From assembly GCA_028867785.1 (NCBI GenBank), contig JAGWFS010000004.1, forward strand, positions 124,001-188,000: DNA of 64,000 nt. The letters are read 5' to 3'. This document shows positions 1 to 8,528 of the stretch, one piece after another (the first letter of the stretch is position 1; every line of letters starts with the position of its first letter). Under the pieces are notes generated by a model. It saw only the letters and a list, made by a program, of their open reading frames with translations, searched no databases and had not been told where the DNA came from. Source of the stretch: Nitrososphaerota archaeon. GTDB lineage: Archaea; Thermoproteota; Nitrososphaeria; Nitrososphaerales; Nitrosopumilaceae. Made by a program: the position numbers and the translations under genes.

Positions 1-1382
1 CCTGTCAATGCTGCAGTAACCATTCTTCTCGTGTAGTTTATGTTCATTCTCTTTCCTATTCCGTATGGACCTCCTGACCATCCCGTATTGACAAGATACA
101 CAGTAGTCCTGTGTTTTGTTATCTTTTCTCCAAGAAGTTTTGCATAAACAGATGCATGTCTTGACATGAATGGTGCTCCAAAGCATTCTGAAAATGTGGC
201 CTTGGGTTCTGTTATTCCTCTCTCAGTACCTGCAAGCTTGCTTGTATAACCAGACATAAAGTGATACATTGCACTTTCTTTTGTCAGCCTAGCAATGGGC
301 GACATTACACCAAATGCATCAGCTGTTAGAAAGATAATGACATTTGGATTTCCCCCTAGACTTGGAATGACTGCGCCTGGAATATAATCAAGGGGATACG
401 CCGCGCGAGTATTTTCTGTCAGGCTGCTATCGTTGAAGTTTGGCGCCATTGTTTCCTTGTCAAGCACTACGTTTTCCAGCACGGTACCAAATCTTATTGC
501 ATCCCAGATCTGCGGTTCGGCATCTTTGTTGAGATTGATGCATTTTGCATAACATCCTCCTTCAAAATTGAATACTCCTCTGTCGGACCAGCCATGTTCG
601 TCGTCACCTATTAGCATCCTGTTGGAATCTGCAGATAGTGTCGTCTTTCCAGTTCCTGAGAGTCCAAAGAACAATGCAGTCTCCCCATTCTTGCCAATAT
701 TAGCAGAGCAGTGCATTGGAAAGACCCCCTTTGATGGAAGAGAATAATTCATGACAGAAAACATTGCTTTTTTTATCTCTCCAGCATACGGAGTACCTCC
801 AATCAGTACAATCTTTTTTGTATAATTGAGTATGATAAAGACATCAGTCCTAGTTCCATCAATTTCAGGAACGGCTTTGAAATCATTTATTGCAAGAAGT
901 GTGTATTCGGGTTTATGCGATTCGAGCTCTGCCGCAGTTGGCCTTATGAACAGCTGTCTTACAAACAAATTTTGCCAAGCATGATCAGTGATTATTCTAA
1001 TTGGCAACCTGTGTTCCTTGTCTGCACCAACAAATCCATCAAAAACAAATATTTCCTTGTTTTCAATGTGTTTTTTCATCTTTGCAAGCAGGTTGTCAAA
1101 TTTGTCACCGGGAAAGGGATGGTTTATCTTTCCCCAGTCTACTGTGCCGTGAGTCTGATCATCATCAACTATGAACCGGTCGTCAGGTGATCTTCCGGTA
1201 TATTTGCCAGTCTTGACAGATATAGATTTATTTGCGGTTAGAATGCCCTCGTTTTTTCCAACAACAAGATCAACCAGATTCTGGACTTGTAAATTTTGCT
1301 GTATCTTTCCTGGTTTGATGCCAATTTGCTCCAATTGAGATACAAGTAGACTAGTACTGGCGGGCTCCAAATCCTCAATCAT
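1..1382 (-). CDS. pckA: Phosphoenolpyruvate carboxykinase (ATP), C-terminus cut off by window edge
   Basis: Reading the minus strand from an ATG at 1382 gives an uninterrupted frame to the left edge, so the C-terminal part is outside the window. It converts oxaloacetate plus ATP to PEP and CO2, the entry to gluconeogenesis. Seen: the kinase P-loop GLSGTGKTTL near residue 240, the following GDDEHGW metal-binding segment, the NFEGGCYAK segment, and the TGWSGG stretch at the last residues visible. These are ATP-type PEPCK signatures. It is divergent from the eL32 gene. A fixer that feeds carbon through the 3-hydroxypropionate/4-hydroxybutyrate cycle would need this step (inference). Confidence 0.95.
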   Translation of the reverse strand, partial: MIEDLEPASTSLLVSQLEQIGIKPGKIQQNLQVQNLVDLVVGKNEGILTANKSISVKTGKYTGRSPDDRFIVDDDQTHGTVDWGKINHPFPGDKFDNLLAKMKKHIENKEIFVFDGFVGADKEHRLPIRIITDHAWQNLFVRQLFIRPTAAELESHKPEYTLLAINDFKAVPEIDGTRTDVFIILNYTKKIVLIGGTPYAGEIKKAMFSVMNYSLPSKGVFPMHCSANIGKNGETALFFGLSGTGKTTLSADSNRMLIGDDEHGWSDRGVFNFEGGCYAKCINLNKDAEPQIWDAIRFGTVLENVVLDKETMAPNFNDSSLTENTRAAYPLDYIPGAVIPSLGGNPNVIIFLTADAFGVMSPIARLTKESAMYHFMSGYTSKLAGTERGITEPKATFSECFGAPFMSRHASVYAKLLGEKITKHRTTVYLVNTGWSGGPYGIGKRMNINYTRRMVTAALT

Positions 1383-1449
1383 TGGATAAACCGTTTCTTT
1401 GGAATTTCCTTATTATCTCTTCGGATCACTCACGGATCAATCAAGAAAC

Positions 1450-1459
1450 GTATTTATTG
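1450..1459 (+). promoter_or_regulatory. TATA box of the eL32-eL19 operon
   Basis: AT-rich GTATTTATTG lies about 29 nt before the ATG at 1484, the spacing expected for an archaeal TATA box driving a leaderless or nearly leaderless mRNA. Confidence 0.55.
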
Positions 1460-1483
1460 TAAAATTCAGGCAGAGACCTCTAC

Positions 1484-1885
1484 ATGCCGATCAACAAAGA
1501 AGCTTTGGAACTTAGAAGAAAAGTGTTACAGAACAAGCCTAGCTTTGTAAGACAGGAAAGCTGGAGATATGCCAGACTTGCTCCATCATGGAGAAAACCA
1601 AAAGGCATAGACAACCACCAAAGAAAACAAAAGAAGGGGTGGCCCTCTCTTGTAAAGGCAGGCTATGGAGGACCAAAGATCGCAAGGGGACTGCACCCAT
1701 CAGGTTATACGGATAACCTAGTTTACAATTTGAAAGATTTGACAAAACTCAATCCTAAGACAGACGGTGTTAGGTTTGGCCATGGCGTAGGAAAGAAAAA
1801 AAGGCTTGAGATCATAGCCAAGGCAAAAGAGATGAACTTTAAAGTTTTCAACGCGAGAGTGTCAACAAGTGGTAGTAAATCTTAA
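1484..1885 (+). CDS. rpl32e: Large-subunit ribosomal protein eL32
   Basis: 133 residues, basic, recognised as eL32 by the central block WRKPKGIDN followed by a lysine-rich run and the GYGGP and HPSGY segments. It binds 23S rRNA in the 50S subunit. A TATA-like element 29 nt upstream fits an ATG start at 1484 with almost no leader. The 3' end overlaps the next gene (eL19) by 17 nt in another frame, so the two are co-transcribed and probably translationally coupled. Confidence 0.96.
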   Translation: MPINKEALELRRKVLQNKPSFVRQESWRYARLAPSWRKPKGIDNHQRKQKKGWPSLVKAGYGGPKIARGLHPSGYTDNLVYNLKDLTKLNPKTDGVRFGHGVGKKKRLEIIAKAKEMNFKVFNARVSTSGSKS

Positions 1886-2318
1886 AACAAAAAGACAGCT
1901 AGTCTCCAGAATTCTTGGAGTTGGCATGGACAGGATTAAGTTTGATCCGACTTACCTAGATGATGTTACAGATGCCATTACGCGTCAAAACATACGAAGT
2001 TTGATAACTGCAAATGTAATTGAGGTAAAGCCAATCAAAGGTACTTCCAAGGGAAGAGCACACTTCAAAAAGGCCCAACATAAAAAACGTAGCAGAAAAC
2101 AAGGATCAAAAAAGGGTCGAAAAGGGGCTAGAATTGGAAAGAAGGAAGTATACGTCAAGAGAATAAGAGCAATGCGCCATCAACTCAAGGTATCCAAATC
2201 AAGAAAAGAGATCACAAACGAATCATACTGGAAACTATACAAGCAGGTGAGTGGGAATCAGGTAAGAAACTTGGCACACCTGAGAAGCTTGATAGAAGAA
2301 GTCCGTTCCAAGAAATAA
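1869..2318 (+). CDS. rpl19e: Large-subunit ribosomal protein eL19
   Basis: 149 residues, very basic. The N-terminus (VNLKTKRQLVSRILGVG) and the middle Lys/Arg-rich segment (residues about 60-95) match eL19, which helps build the 50S subunit near the exit and inter-subunit bridge. The start is a GTG at 1869 inside the end of eL32; no ATG fits as well, and the encoded N-terminus aligns with what is usual for the family. The stop lies 2 nt from the convergent methyltransferase stop at 2321, so the two transcription units almost touch. Confidence 0.95.
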   Translation: MVVNLKTKRQLVSRILGVGMDRIKFDPTYLDDVTDAITRQNIRSLITANVIEVKPIKGTSKGRAHFKKAQHKKRSRKQGSKKGRKGARIGKKEVYVKRIRAMRHQLKVSKSRKEITNESYWKLYKQVSGNQVRNLAHLRSLIEEVRSKK

Positions 2319-2320
2319 AA

Positions 2321-2617
2321 TTAAAACCTGTGAATTATTTTAGAGTCAGTGATTTTACCGTCTTTAATTTTTACGCCTTCTTGTGAGAGCATACTGGTCT
2401 TAATTTTTTCACCCCACGCGTATCCTCCAACCTTACCAGTTGACATTATTACTCTGTGACAGGGAACTATTACCGGGTAGGGATTTTTGTTCATGATCCT
2501 GCCAATTGCGCGTTGTCCATTTTTTAATCCAACGGCTTTTGCAAGTTCGCCATAGGTTGTAACTTGGCCTTTTGGGACTTCCAATAGTTTTTTGTACACT
2601 TTTTCTTCTAGCTTCAA
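2321..2617 (-). CDS. ogt: Methylated-DNA-protein cysteine methyltransferase, short form
   Basis: 98 residues containing only the catalytic domain of O6-alkylguanine-DNA alkyltransferases. The acceptor site PCHRV (Cys53) and the preceding winged-helix recognition segment QRAIGRIMNKNP are both present, so it should transfer an alkyl group from O6-alkylguanine to Cys53. The usual N-terminal domain of Ogt/Ada-C is absent. The same architecture occurs in alkyltransferase-like proteins, but those lack the Cys, so an active enzyme is likely. Its start overlaps the stop of the upstream deacylase gene by 4 nt, implying one operon. Confidence 0.9.
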   Translation of the reverse strand: MKLEEKVYKKLLEVPKGQVTTYGELAKAVGLKNGQRAIGRIMNKNPYPVIVPCHRVIMSTGKVGGYAWGEKIKTSMLSQEGVKIKDGKITDSKIIHRF

Positions 2618-3393
2618 ATCTTGATCATCTCCAGTCCTTCGTTCTGTATAAGACTAACTACCTTTTGTTTATTTTGGCCAAGTCCGTTCCAATCAACTAA
2701 TGCATGCTTGGCTTCCTTGTTCCTGTCCATTATATGCGAAAATAATTCTTCATCCAAACTATCTAGTGCGCGTTTTGGCATGACTGTTCCAAGCGCAAAC
2801 TCGCCTTCAAGCAATTCCTTGTTGAATTTTTTTGGATAGTGCGTGCCTCCAAAACATATTGCAATTTTATGTTTTTTAGGTTCCTTTTTGAATTCTTCTG
2901 CCACGATGCTGGCTACATTCTTACAAAGACTCTTGTCTTCCCATTCTTTCTTGGTTGTACCAATCTCAATGAACAGAGTAGGTTTGCTCAAAGCAGTCGG
3001 GCCGTGATGTGTCGCCTCTATAGTAATCTCAAATTTTGAGAAAACATCTCTTTTTGTCCACAAGTGTTTCATGTATGATTTTTGCAGGTCTGGATGAGGT
3101 ATTGCGACCTGTCGTGCAAGTCCTCCGAATTGCGCTTTAGAAAAGTTGCCAGTACTGTGACAAGTGAGTGCAAGTGTTCCGCTCTCTGCTGCATGTTTTG
3201 ACAAAAATACATATCCATCATACCGATATTTTTCTTCCAACCAGTCAGCAGATATTGCAGGCGTAGGGATCACAGCAAGATCAAAGTATTTTCCGGTGTA
3301 GATACCATCATCGAGTCTTTTCATGTCTTGTGCCATGTAAGATGCCATGTTAAAGCCGGCCGGATCTGACTGATATGCTACAAGTAGTTGCAT
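2614..3393 (-). CDS. dtdA: D-aminoacyl-tRNA deacylase, archaeal DTD2 type
   Basis: 259 residues. Matches the archaeal/plant DTD2 family, which removes D-amino acids from mischarged tRNA. Seen: the N-terminal LLVAYQSDPAG, the FLSKHAAESGTLALTCHSTGNF block, EATHHGPT and CFGGTHYPKKF, which carry the conserved His and Thr residues of the family. ATG start at 3393. It is the first gene of a two-gene operon with the DNA alkyltransferase (4-nt overlap), so the pair couples tRNA and DNA quality control by arrangement, not by a known mechanism. Confidence 0.94.
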   Translation of the reverse strand: MQLLVAYQSDPAGFNMASYMAQDMKRLDDGIYTGKYFDLAVIPTPAISADWLEEKYRYDGYVFLSKHAAESGTLALTCHSTGNFSKAQFGGLARQVAIPHPDLQKSYMKHLWTKRDVFSKFEITIEATHHGPTALSKPTLFIEIGTTKKEWEDKSLCKNVASIVAEEFKKEPKKHKIAICFGGTHYPKKFNKELLEGEFALGTVMPKRALDSLDEELFSHIMDRNKEAKHALVDWNGLGQNKQKVVSLIQNEGLEMIKI

Positions 3394-3533
3394 AAGATAG
3401 GAATTGAAAAAAGACTATTAAAGTGAAATCATTGATACTTTCAAATGTATTTGGACAGAACCGTGTTTTATTTTTTAAACAAACTGGTGTTTATGGTACG
3501 TTGCTTGTAAAATAGAACTATAGATGCATTACG

Positions 3534-4112
3534 TTGTCAAGATATACGATAAGAATAGACAGAACTAGAGAAGAATGCAGAAAAGGAAAATGCGGACATC
3601 CACATGAAATTCCATTTACTTTCAAACAGAAACAAATAGTTTGTTCTGATCTGTCGTGCAAAGAAGATGACGTTTCACGGGTCAGACACATCCTTGTTCC
3701 TTACGATGGTTCGTCATTTTCTAACCGTGCCTTTGAATTTGCCCTTGATTTGGCAAGCAAGTACAATTCTTCCATCACAGTTTGTACTGTCATGTCAAGC
3801 TCGTTTTTCGATAGCTCGTTTATTGATGTCCAAGAACCCGATAAGAGAATTATCGATAAAGAAAAAATAGTGTCAATGGAAAAATATTTTGAGAAGATAC
3901 GGATGCTCTCAAAAAAATTCATGATTCCAATTAAGACTGAAGCATTTGTGTCACATTCAGTAGCTGATTCCCTAGTTGCCTTTGCCAACTCAAACAAGGT
4001 GGACCTCATTGTAATGGGCACCAGGGGAAAAGGTGACAACAGGTTGATGCTTGGCAGTGTCTCAATAGGTGTATCTCAAAAAGCTTCGGCTCCTGTTTTG
4101 CTAATCAAATGA
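3534..4112 (+). CDS. Universal stress protein with Cys-rich N-terminal extension
   Basis: 192 residues. Residues from about 50 onward form a UspA-type domain: HILVPYDGSSFSNRAFEFAL at its start, and near the C-terminus a glycine-rich nucleotide-binding motif (GTRGKGDNRLMLGS) that is one residue shorter between its glycines than the usual spacing. The first 50 residues are extra and contain four cysteines and a His-Pro-His (CRKGKCGHPH and CSDLSC), suggesting a small metal site. The frame requires a TTG start at 3534; the ATG at 3524 is out of frame and soon stops. Function is inferred only as ATP-linked stress response. Confidence 0.85.
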   Translation: MSRYTIRIDRTREECRKGKCGHPHEIPFTFKQKQIVCSDLSCKEDDVSRVRHILVPYDGSSFSNRAFEFALDLASKYNSSITVCTVMSSSFFDSSFIDVQEPDKRIIDKEKIVSMEKYFEKIRMLSKKFMIPIKTEAFVSHSVADSLVAFANSNKVDLIVMGTRGKGDNRLMLGSVSIGVSQKASAPVLLIK

Positions 4113-4160
4113 AATGTCAGGTTAGTTCCGGCCTAAGATCATCGTCTTTGTAAAATAAGA

Positions 4161-4170
4161 ATTATAAGTA
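4161..4170 (+). promoter_or_regulatory. TATA box of secE-spt5-uL11
   Basis: ATTATAAGTA lies about 25 nt before the secE ATG at 4191, which predicts a leaderless mRNA for the secE-spt5 unit. Confidence 0.55.
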
Positions 4171-4190
4171 CACTTTGGCAATATCCCTTA

Positions 4191-4370
4191 ATGGTCAATC
4201 CAAGGCAGATGTTAAAGGACATGGCAAACACCATCAAGCTTGCAAGGAAATCAGATAAGGACGACTATATGCAACATTTGCGACTAGTATTACTGGGAAT
4301 GGCCACCATTGGTGGTATTGGTTTCATAATCCAGTTTGCATTTGCAGTTATCAATTTAGGACACAGATAG
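4191..4370 (+). CDS. secE: Preprotein translocase subunit SecE (Sec61 gamma)
   Basis: A 59-residue frame from ATG 4191 to TAG 4368-4370. It has an N-terminal amphipathic stretch (MLKDMANTIKLARKSDKDDY) followed by one hydrophobic helix of about 20 residues (LLGMATIGGIGFIIQFAFAV), the layout of archaeal SecE, which clamps the SecY channel. It ends 1 nt before the spt5 ATG, the secE-spt5-uL11 order widespread in archaea, and this context makes the call firm despite the small size. Confidence 0.9.
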   Translation: MVNPRQMLKDMANTIKLARKSDKDDYMQHLRLVLLGMATIGGIGFIIQFAFAVINLGHR

Positions 4371-4371
4371 A

Positions 4372-4827
4372 ATGACACAAGAAGTAAAATCTCACTTTTT
4401 TGCAGTTAGGACTACTGGCGGCCAAGAAAAGGTAGTACTGGGCTTGCTGGAAAATCGAATCAAGCTGAAAAAATTGAACCTGCAATCTGTTTTGCTATTA
4501 GAGAACCTAAAGGGATATGTTGTAATTGAGGCAATTGATGCAAATGCCGCATTTGATGCACTGCAAGGAATGAGACACATCAGAGGCCAGCTTAGAGGCG
4601 AATTGCAGTTCAAGGACATAGAAGGATACCTTGTAAAGAAATCTACTGTATCAGAGCTCTCAGTTGATCAGGTGGTCGAGATAATTGGAGGTCCTTTCAA
4701 GGGCATGAAGGCCACAATCACCAGAATTGATCACGATAAAGAAGAAGCAACAGTAATTTTGCTTGATGCCCCGTATCAATTGCCGGTCACAGTAGATGCA
4801 AACTACCTCAAGCCGTCGTCACAGTAG
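4372..4827 (+). CDS. spt5: Transcription elongation factor Spt5 (NusG-like)
   Basis: 151 residues. An N-terminal NGN domain starts with FFAVRTTGGQEKVVLGLLENR and a C-terminal KOW domain (residues about 100-150) contains VEIIGGPFKGMKATITRID. Spt5 binds the RNA polymerase clamp across the DNA cleft and raises processivity. Length and two-domain layout are those of archaeal Spt5. It follows secE with a 1-nt gap and precedes uL11 by 37 nt. Confidence 0.95.
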   Translation: MTQEVKSHFFAVRTTGGQEKVVLGLLENRIKLKKLNLQSVLLLENLKGYVVIEAIDANAAFDALQGMRHIRGQLRGELQFKDIEGYLVKKSTVSELSVDQVVEIIGGPFKGMKATITRIDHDKEEATVILLDAPYQLPVTVDANYLKPSSQ

Positions 4828-4864
4828 CAAGGATTAAATTTACAGGAAAGAGGGAAAAGAAATC

Positions 4865-5347
4865 ATGACAGATGTTCAAACCGTTTCTGCACTAGTGACA
4901 GGAGGGCAAGCAAGTGCTGGCCCCCCATTAGGCCCAACATTAGGTCCATTAGGTGTGAACATTTTACAGATAGTCAATACCATCAACGATAAGACAAAAG
5001 ATTTCGAGGGAATGAAAATTCCAGTAACTGTCACTGTAGACAAAAAGACCAAGCAATGGTCAGTCGAAGTCGGAATTCCCTCTGCAGCAGCCTTGATTTT
5101 AAAAGAGGCGGGGCTTCAGAAAGGTTCAGGAACGTCTGGTGCCACGTGGGTGGGGGATATTACAGTAGATGCTGCAGTAAAAGTAGCAAGATTGAAAATT
5201 GATTCGTCCTATGCTACAGACTTTAAAGCTGCTGCAAAAGAAGTCATAGGCACGTGCCTGTGTCTTGGAATAAAGGTAGACGGAAAGAATCCCAAAGAAG
5301 TAACTGCTGAAATCAATTCCGGCAAATGGGACGACAAATTCAAGTAA
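4865..5347 (+). CDS. rpl11: Large-subunit ribosomal protein uL11
   Basis: 160 residues with the uL11 hallmark near the N-terminus, a glycine/proline run around residues 14-30 (GGQASAGPPLGPTLGPLG), then the RNA-binding C-terminal domain. uL11 forms the GTPase-associated centre with 23S rRNA and the P-stalk. An AGAGGG-type purine stretch precedes the ATG. It is the last gene of the secE-spt5-uL11 unit; its stop is 1 nt from the convergent Lrp gene. Confidence 0.96.
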   Translation: MTDVQTVSALVTGGQASAGPPLGPTLGPLGVNILQIVNTINDKTKDFEGMKIPVTVTVDKKTKQWSVEVGIPSAAALILKEAGLQKGSGTSGATWVGDITVDAAVKVARLKIDSSYATDFKAAAKEVIGTCLCLGIKVDGKNPKEVTAEINSGKWDDKFK

Positions 5348-5348
5348 A

Positions 5349-5804
5349 TTAGTTCATAGCGTACACAGGATCTTTGTCGGTTCTCTGAAGTTCTACAAAA
5401 GTCTCGGTATTTTGTATCCCCTCTATCTTACCAATTTTTTCAATTGCTACAGTGTGTAGCTCTTCCAGGTTCTTTGAACGCAGAGTAATCAGCATATCAA
5501 ACCTACCTGTGACCTCCGATATCTCTATGACTTCGGGGGTTTTCATTAATGCTTTGTGAATCTGGTCCTTTAGTTTTGGATCCCTGTTTATTCCCATTGT
5601 AGCTCGCACACCTATGCCAATGAGAGACTCGTCTACCATGATTGTGAATTTCTTTATCAGTTTCTTTTTGCTCAGCCTCTTTATTCTGCTGTACAATACG
5701 GATGTGTTTATCCCTAATTTTTTTGAAAGGTTTGGTACAGAAATATTACCATCACGAGTAAGTTCGGTAATTATTTTCATGTCCAATTCGTCAAATTTGT
5801 GCAA
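5349..5804 (-). CDS. Lrp/AsnC-family transcriptional regulator
   Basis: 151 residues: an N-terminal winged HTH (DELDMKIITELTRDGNISVPNLSKKL and following recognition helix) and a C-terminal RAM/ligand-binding domain (residues about 65-145, with VTGRFDMLITLRSKNLEEL). These proteins form octamers that bind amino acids or related ligands and control metabolic genes; the ligand here is unknown. The frame starts with TTG at 5804, giving the N-terminus usual for the family. It faces uL11 tail to tail and is divergent from uL1. Confidence 0.92.
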   Translation of the reverse strand: MHKFDELDMKIITELTRDGNISVPNLSKKLGINTSVLYSRIKRLSKKKLIKKFTIMVDESLIGIGVRATMGINRDPKLKDQIHKALMKTPEVIEISEVTGRFDMLITLRSKNLEELHTVAIEKIGKIEGIQNTETFVELQRTDKDPVYAMN

Positions 5805-5938
5805 GTTTGCGACTACTTTTTGTTACTATTTAATAAATGTAAGTTCTATTATCTAAAACTGATGTTCTTACAACTTAAACTCGATAAGATGAAATTTTTA
5901 GATGTAAGCACTCTTCGAATAATTCTGCCAGTAAACGA

Positions 5939-5948
5939 TTTTAAATAG
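5939..5948 (+). promoter_or_regulatory. TATA box of uL1-uL10
   Basis: TTTTAAATAG, a near-ideal archaeal TATA box, lies 23-32 nt before the uL1 ATG at 5971, so the message is expected to be leaderless. Confidence 0.65.
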
Positions 5949-5970
5949 GCTCTCAGAAAGCCCTTTCGTA

Positions 5971-6627
5971 ATGATCAACGAGTCACAAATAGTTCAGATG
6001 ATATCAGAAGCTAAGAAGAACCAAAAGGAAAGAAAATTCAAACAATCTCTAGAGCTAATCATGGTTTTCAAAGATATTGATGTTAAGAAGGGATTTGCCA
6101 TCAATGAGACAGTCCAGCTACCCAAGAAATTAAACCAGCCTGCGTCTGTCTGTGTAATCGCGTCAGGCGATCTAGGACTAAAGGCCAAGACCGCCAATGC
6201 GGACAAGGTAGTAGACGGGACACAGCTTAACCAAATAGGTACAAACAAGAGGGAATCACGCAAGCTGATAAACGGCTATGATTTCTTCCTTGCAGACACT
6301 CAGCTCATGGCAAACGTAGGTAAGACATTGGGTCAGTTCATGGGTCCTAGAGGAAAGATGCCTACCCCTGTTCCATTCAACGCTCCAATAGATTCCATAT
6401 TAGAGAGATTTAGATCTTCAATCAGAGTAAGACTGAGAAATTCCCTTTCTCTTGCATGCAAGATAGGTGACGAATCCATGTCTGATGATGATCTGATTGC
6501 CAATGCAAATGCAGTGATCAGTACTATTGAGAAAAAGCTACCAAGCGGAGACAAGAACATAAAAAAAGTAATGGTAAAAACAACCATGGGTAAAATTATC
6601 AAGCCACAAGCAGCAGGAGTAAAGTAA
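5971..6627 (+). CDS. rpl1: Large-subunit ribosomal protein uL1
   Basis: 218 residues. Recognised by NFKQSLEL-type N-terminus (KFKQSLELIMVFKDIDVKKG), the central FLADTQLMANVGKTLGQFMGPRGKMPTP block and the RVRLRN segment. uL1 forms the L1 stalk that handles deacylated tRNA at the E site, and in several archaea it represses its own operon by binding the mRNA leader; the leaderless promoter here argues that any such site would lie inside the coding region (inference). It is followed after 1 nt by uL10. Confidence 0.96.
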   Translation: MINESQIVQMISEAKKNQKERKFKQSLELIMVFKDIDVKKGFAINETVQLPKKLNQPASVCVIASGDLGLKAKTANADKVVDGTQLNQIGTNKRESRKLINGYDFFLADTQLMANVGKTLGQFMGPRGKMPTPVPFNAPIDSILERFRSSIRVRLRNSLSLACKIGDESMSDDDLIANANAVISTIEKKLPSGDKNIKKVMVKTTMGKIIKPQAAGVK

Positions 6628-6628
6628 G

Positions 6629-7495
6629 ATGCACCAGAACAGGACAAGCTATCCCCAGAAGAAAACACAGATGTACCAGCAGGTTCAGGAGCTTCCAAAA
6701 AAATACAAAGTAATCGCACTGGTAAGAATGGAAAAGGTCAGATCTTCCCAGCTGTTGCCACTAAGAAAGAAGTTCAAAAATGAAGTCGAGATAATCAGCA
6801 TCAAAGATAAAGTAGCTCAAAAGGCACTGTCCTCACTCAAGATGCCAGCTGTTGAAAAAATGATTGACAAGCTGGTTGGCCAGTGTGTCCTGATGTTTAC
6901 AAACATGAGTCCACACAAGCTAAACATCCTGCTTGGAAAGAACAAGATAATGCTGGCGGCCAGGGGCGGAGACAAGGCAAGTATTGATGTAGTCATAAAG
7001 GCAGGCAACACAGGAATTACTCCGGGTCCAATTCTTACTGATTTCAAGGAAGCAGGAGTTGCCACAAAGATTGACCAGGGTACCATTTGGATAACAAAGG
7101 ACTCTACTGCTGCAAAGAAAGGTGATGTAATATCTGCAAAACTTGCGACCCTCCTAAGCAAGCTTGACGTCAAGCCGGTAGAGGCAGGAATCATACTAAA
7201 TGCCGCACTAGAGGAGAGCATTGTCTACAACCAAGAAGAATTGGTGATAGATGTAGAAAAGTACAGAGAAGCGTTTGCCAAGGCACACCAAGAAGCAATG
7301 GCATTGTCCATAGAGATAGGATACGCAACAAAAGAAAACGTCAATGCAATTCTTGCACGGGCAGCACAACATGCCAGATCACTTGCAATAGAATCAGGCT
7401 ATCTCACAGAGGAGACAAAAGAGCAGACACTCCAGAAAGCCAATGCTCAGGCCTCAGCACTTGCAAGGAAACTAAAGAACTACACCCCACAGTAA
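6629..7495 (+). CDS. rpl10: Large-subunit ribosomal protein uL10 (P0)
   Basis: 288 residues. The RNA-binding domain (YKVIALVRMEKVRSSQLLPL onward) and the archaeal insertion domain are followed by long alpha-helical spine segments (residues about 205-285) that carry P1 dimers in archaeal P0. The acidic tail ending in the LFG-type motif common to archaeal and eukaryotic P0 is missing: the protein ends ALARKLKNYTPQ. P1/L12 in this window keeps that tail (SALFG). Here L12 is not downstream; a channel gene in the opposite direction follows 4 nt after the stop. Confidence 0.95.
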   Translation: MHQNRTSYPQKKTQMYQQVQELPKKYKVIALVRMEKVRSSQLLPLRKKFKNEVEIISIKDKVAQKALSSLKMPAVEKMIDKLVGQCVLMFTNMSPHKLNILLGKNKIMLAARGGDKASIDVVIKAGNTGITPGPILTDFKEAGVATKIDQGTIWITKDSTAAKKGDVISAKLATLLSKLDVKPVEAGIILNAALEESIVYNQEELVIDVEKYREAFAKAHQEAMALSIEIGYATKENVNAILARAAQHARSLAIESGYLTEETKEQTLQKANAQASALARKLKNYTPQ

Positions 7496-7499
7496 GGAC

Positions 7500-8135
7500 T
7501 CATCTTTCCCTAGCCTTTGGCAGGTTCCAATTATACTTCATGGCTACAAGCCTGAGCGCGGTCACTATCACTATAGAAGACACGGTTGCAGTTTCTAGAT
7601 TAGAGCCTGCGCTTAGTACTATATAGAATATAACGACTCCCAGGAAACTTGCAGAGGCGTAGAGTTCCTTTACAAAGACCATCGGGACCTCGTTTACAAA
7701 CATGTCACGCAGTATTCCCCCTCCTACTGCAGTCACCATGCCTGCCAAAGCAATTGCAAGGAAATTCATGCCATAGACTTGGTATGCAAACGTTGCACCT
7801 ATCGCAGTAAAGACTCCAAGCCCTATTGCGTCAAATTTTAAAAATAGGTTCCAGTGTTTCTGCATTTTCGGATGCAAAAAGAATATGATTACTGCGGTTG
7901 CCACTGTTATGATTGCATAATAAGGATCAGATATCGAATGCGGTGGAAAGTGTCCCATTACTATGTCGCGCAGGGTTCCCCCAGCCACTCCTGTGATTGT
8001 TGCAAGAATGATTATTCCTACAATGTCAGCCTTGTGTTCTATTGCCTTGAACGCTCCAGTAACAGCAAAGGCCATAGTACCGAAAAGATCCAAAATGAGC
8101 ACGGTTGCCTGAATTGGCAGAGAGAATTCTGTCAA
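7500..8135 (-). CDS. TRIC-type cation channel family membrane protein (YicG/UPF0126)
   Basis: 211 residues with about seven hydrophobic segments arranged as two similar halves. Each half carries the family glycine motif, GGTLRDI near residue 50 and GGGILRDM near residue 140. Prokaryotic TRIC homologues are trimeric, potassium-permeable channels. It sits between uL10 and L12 on the L12 strand; nothing here ties it to the ribosome. ATG start at 8135. Confidence 0.88.
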   Translation of the reverse strand: MTEFSLPIQATVLILDLFGTMAFAVTGAFKAIEHKADIVGIIILATITGVAGGTLRDIVMGHFPPHSISDPYYAIITVATAVIIFFLHPKMQKHWNLFLKFDAIGLGVFTAIGATFAYQVYGMNFLAIALAGMVTAVGGGILRDMFVNEVPMVFVKELYASASFLGVVIFYIVLSAGSNLETATVSSIVIVTALRLVAMKYNWNLPKARER

Positions 8136-8206
8136 ATTACAAGATATTAGACGATATAGTAAATAATCTTTAGATGATTACAAAAAAGGAAATAGAAATA
8201 ACAGAT

Positions 8207-8506
8207 TTAACCGAACAGTGCTGAAAGGCCTTCCATTGCCTGCTCTTCATTCTTTGCAGGTGTCTCAGCCTCTTTCTTGTCTTCCTTTGCACCGCCTGCG
8301 GCTGGTGCTGCTGGGGCTGCGGCCACTGCAACTGGTGCAGCTTTGATTGCCTCTTCAATGTTCACATCAGCTAGTGCTGCAATAAGTGCCTTCACTTGAG
8401 CCTCGTTAACCGTGGCTCCCGAGGCCTTGATTATACTTGTAATGTTTGCCTCATTGATCTCTTTCTTTTCTTTGTGCAAAAGCAATGCAGCATATACGTA
8501 TTCCAT
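8207..8506 (-). CDS. rpl12: Large-subunit ribosomal protein P1 (archaeal L12)
   Basis: 99 residues: a helical dimerisation N-terminus ([22 protein letters not shown]), an Ala/Pro-rich hinge around residues 58-72, an acidic segment and the conserved GLSALFG tail that recruits translational GTPases. Archaeal P1 has no sequence relation to bacterial bL12. It has its own promoter on the strand opposite uL1-uL10, although in most archaea it follows uL10. A T-rich stretch follows the stop on the coding strand. Confidence 0.95.
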   Translation of the reverse strand: MEYVYAALLLHKEKKEINEANITSIIKASGATVNEAQVKALIAALADVNIEEAIKAAPVAVAAAPAAPAAGGAKEDKKEAETPAKNEEQAMEGLSALFG

Positions 8507-8528
8507 TGTAAACGGATTTTGCCAGAGC

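Noticed and set aside
915-1190. Plus-strand frame of 91 codons
   Set aside because: Lies wholly inside the clear pckA frame on the minus strand and encodes no recognisable protein.
8170-8358. Minus-strand 62-codon frame in the L12 gene
   Set aside because: Out-of-frame reading of the Ala/Pro hinge of L12, giving Gln/Arg-rich low-complexity sequence.
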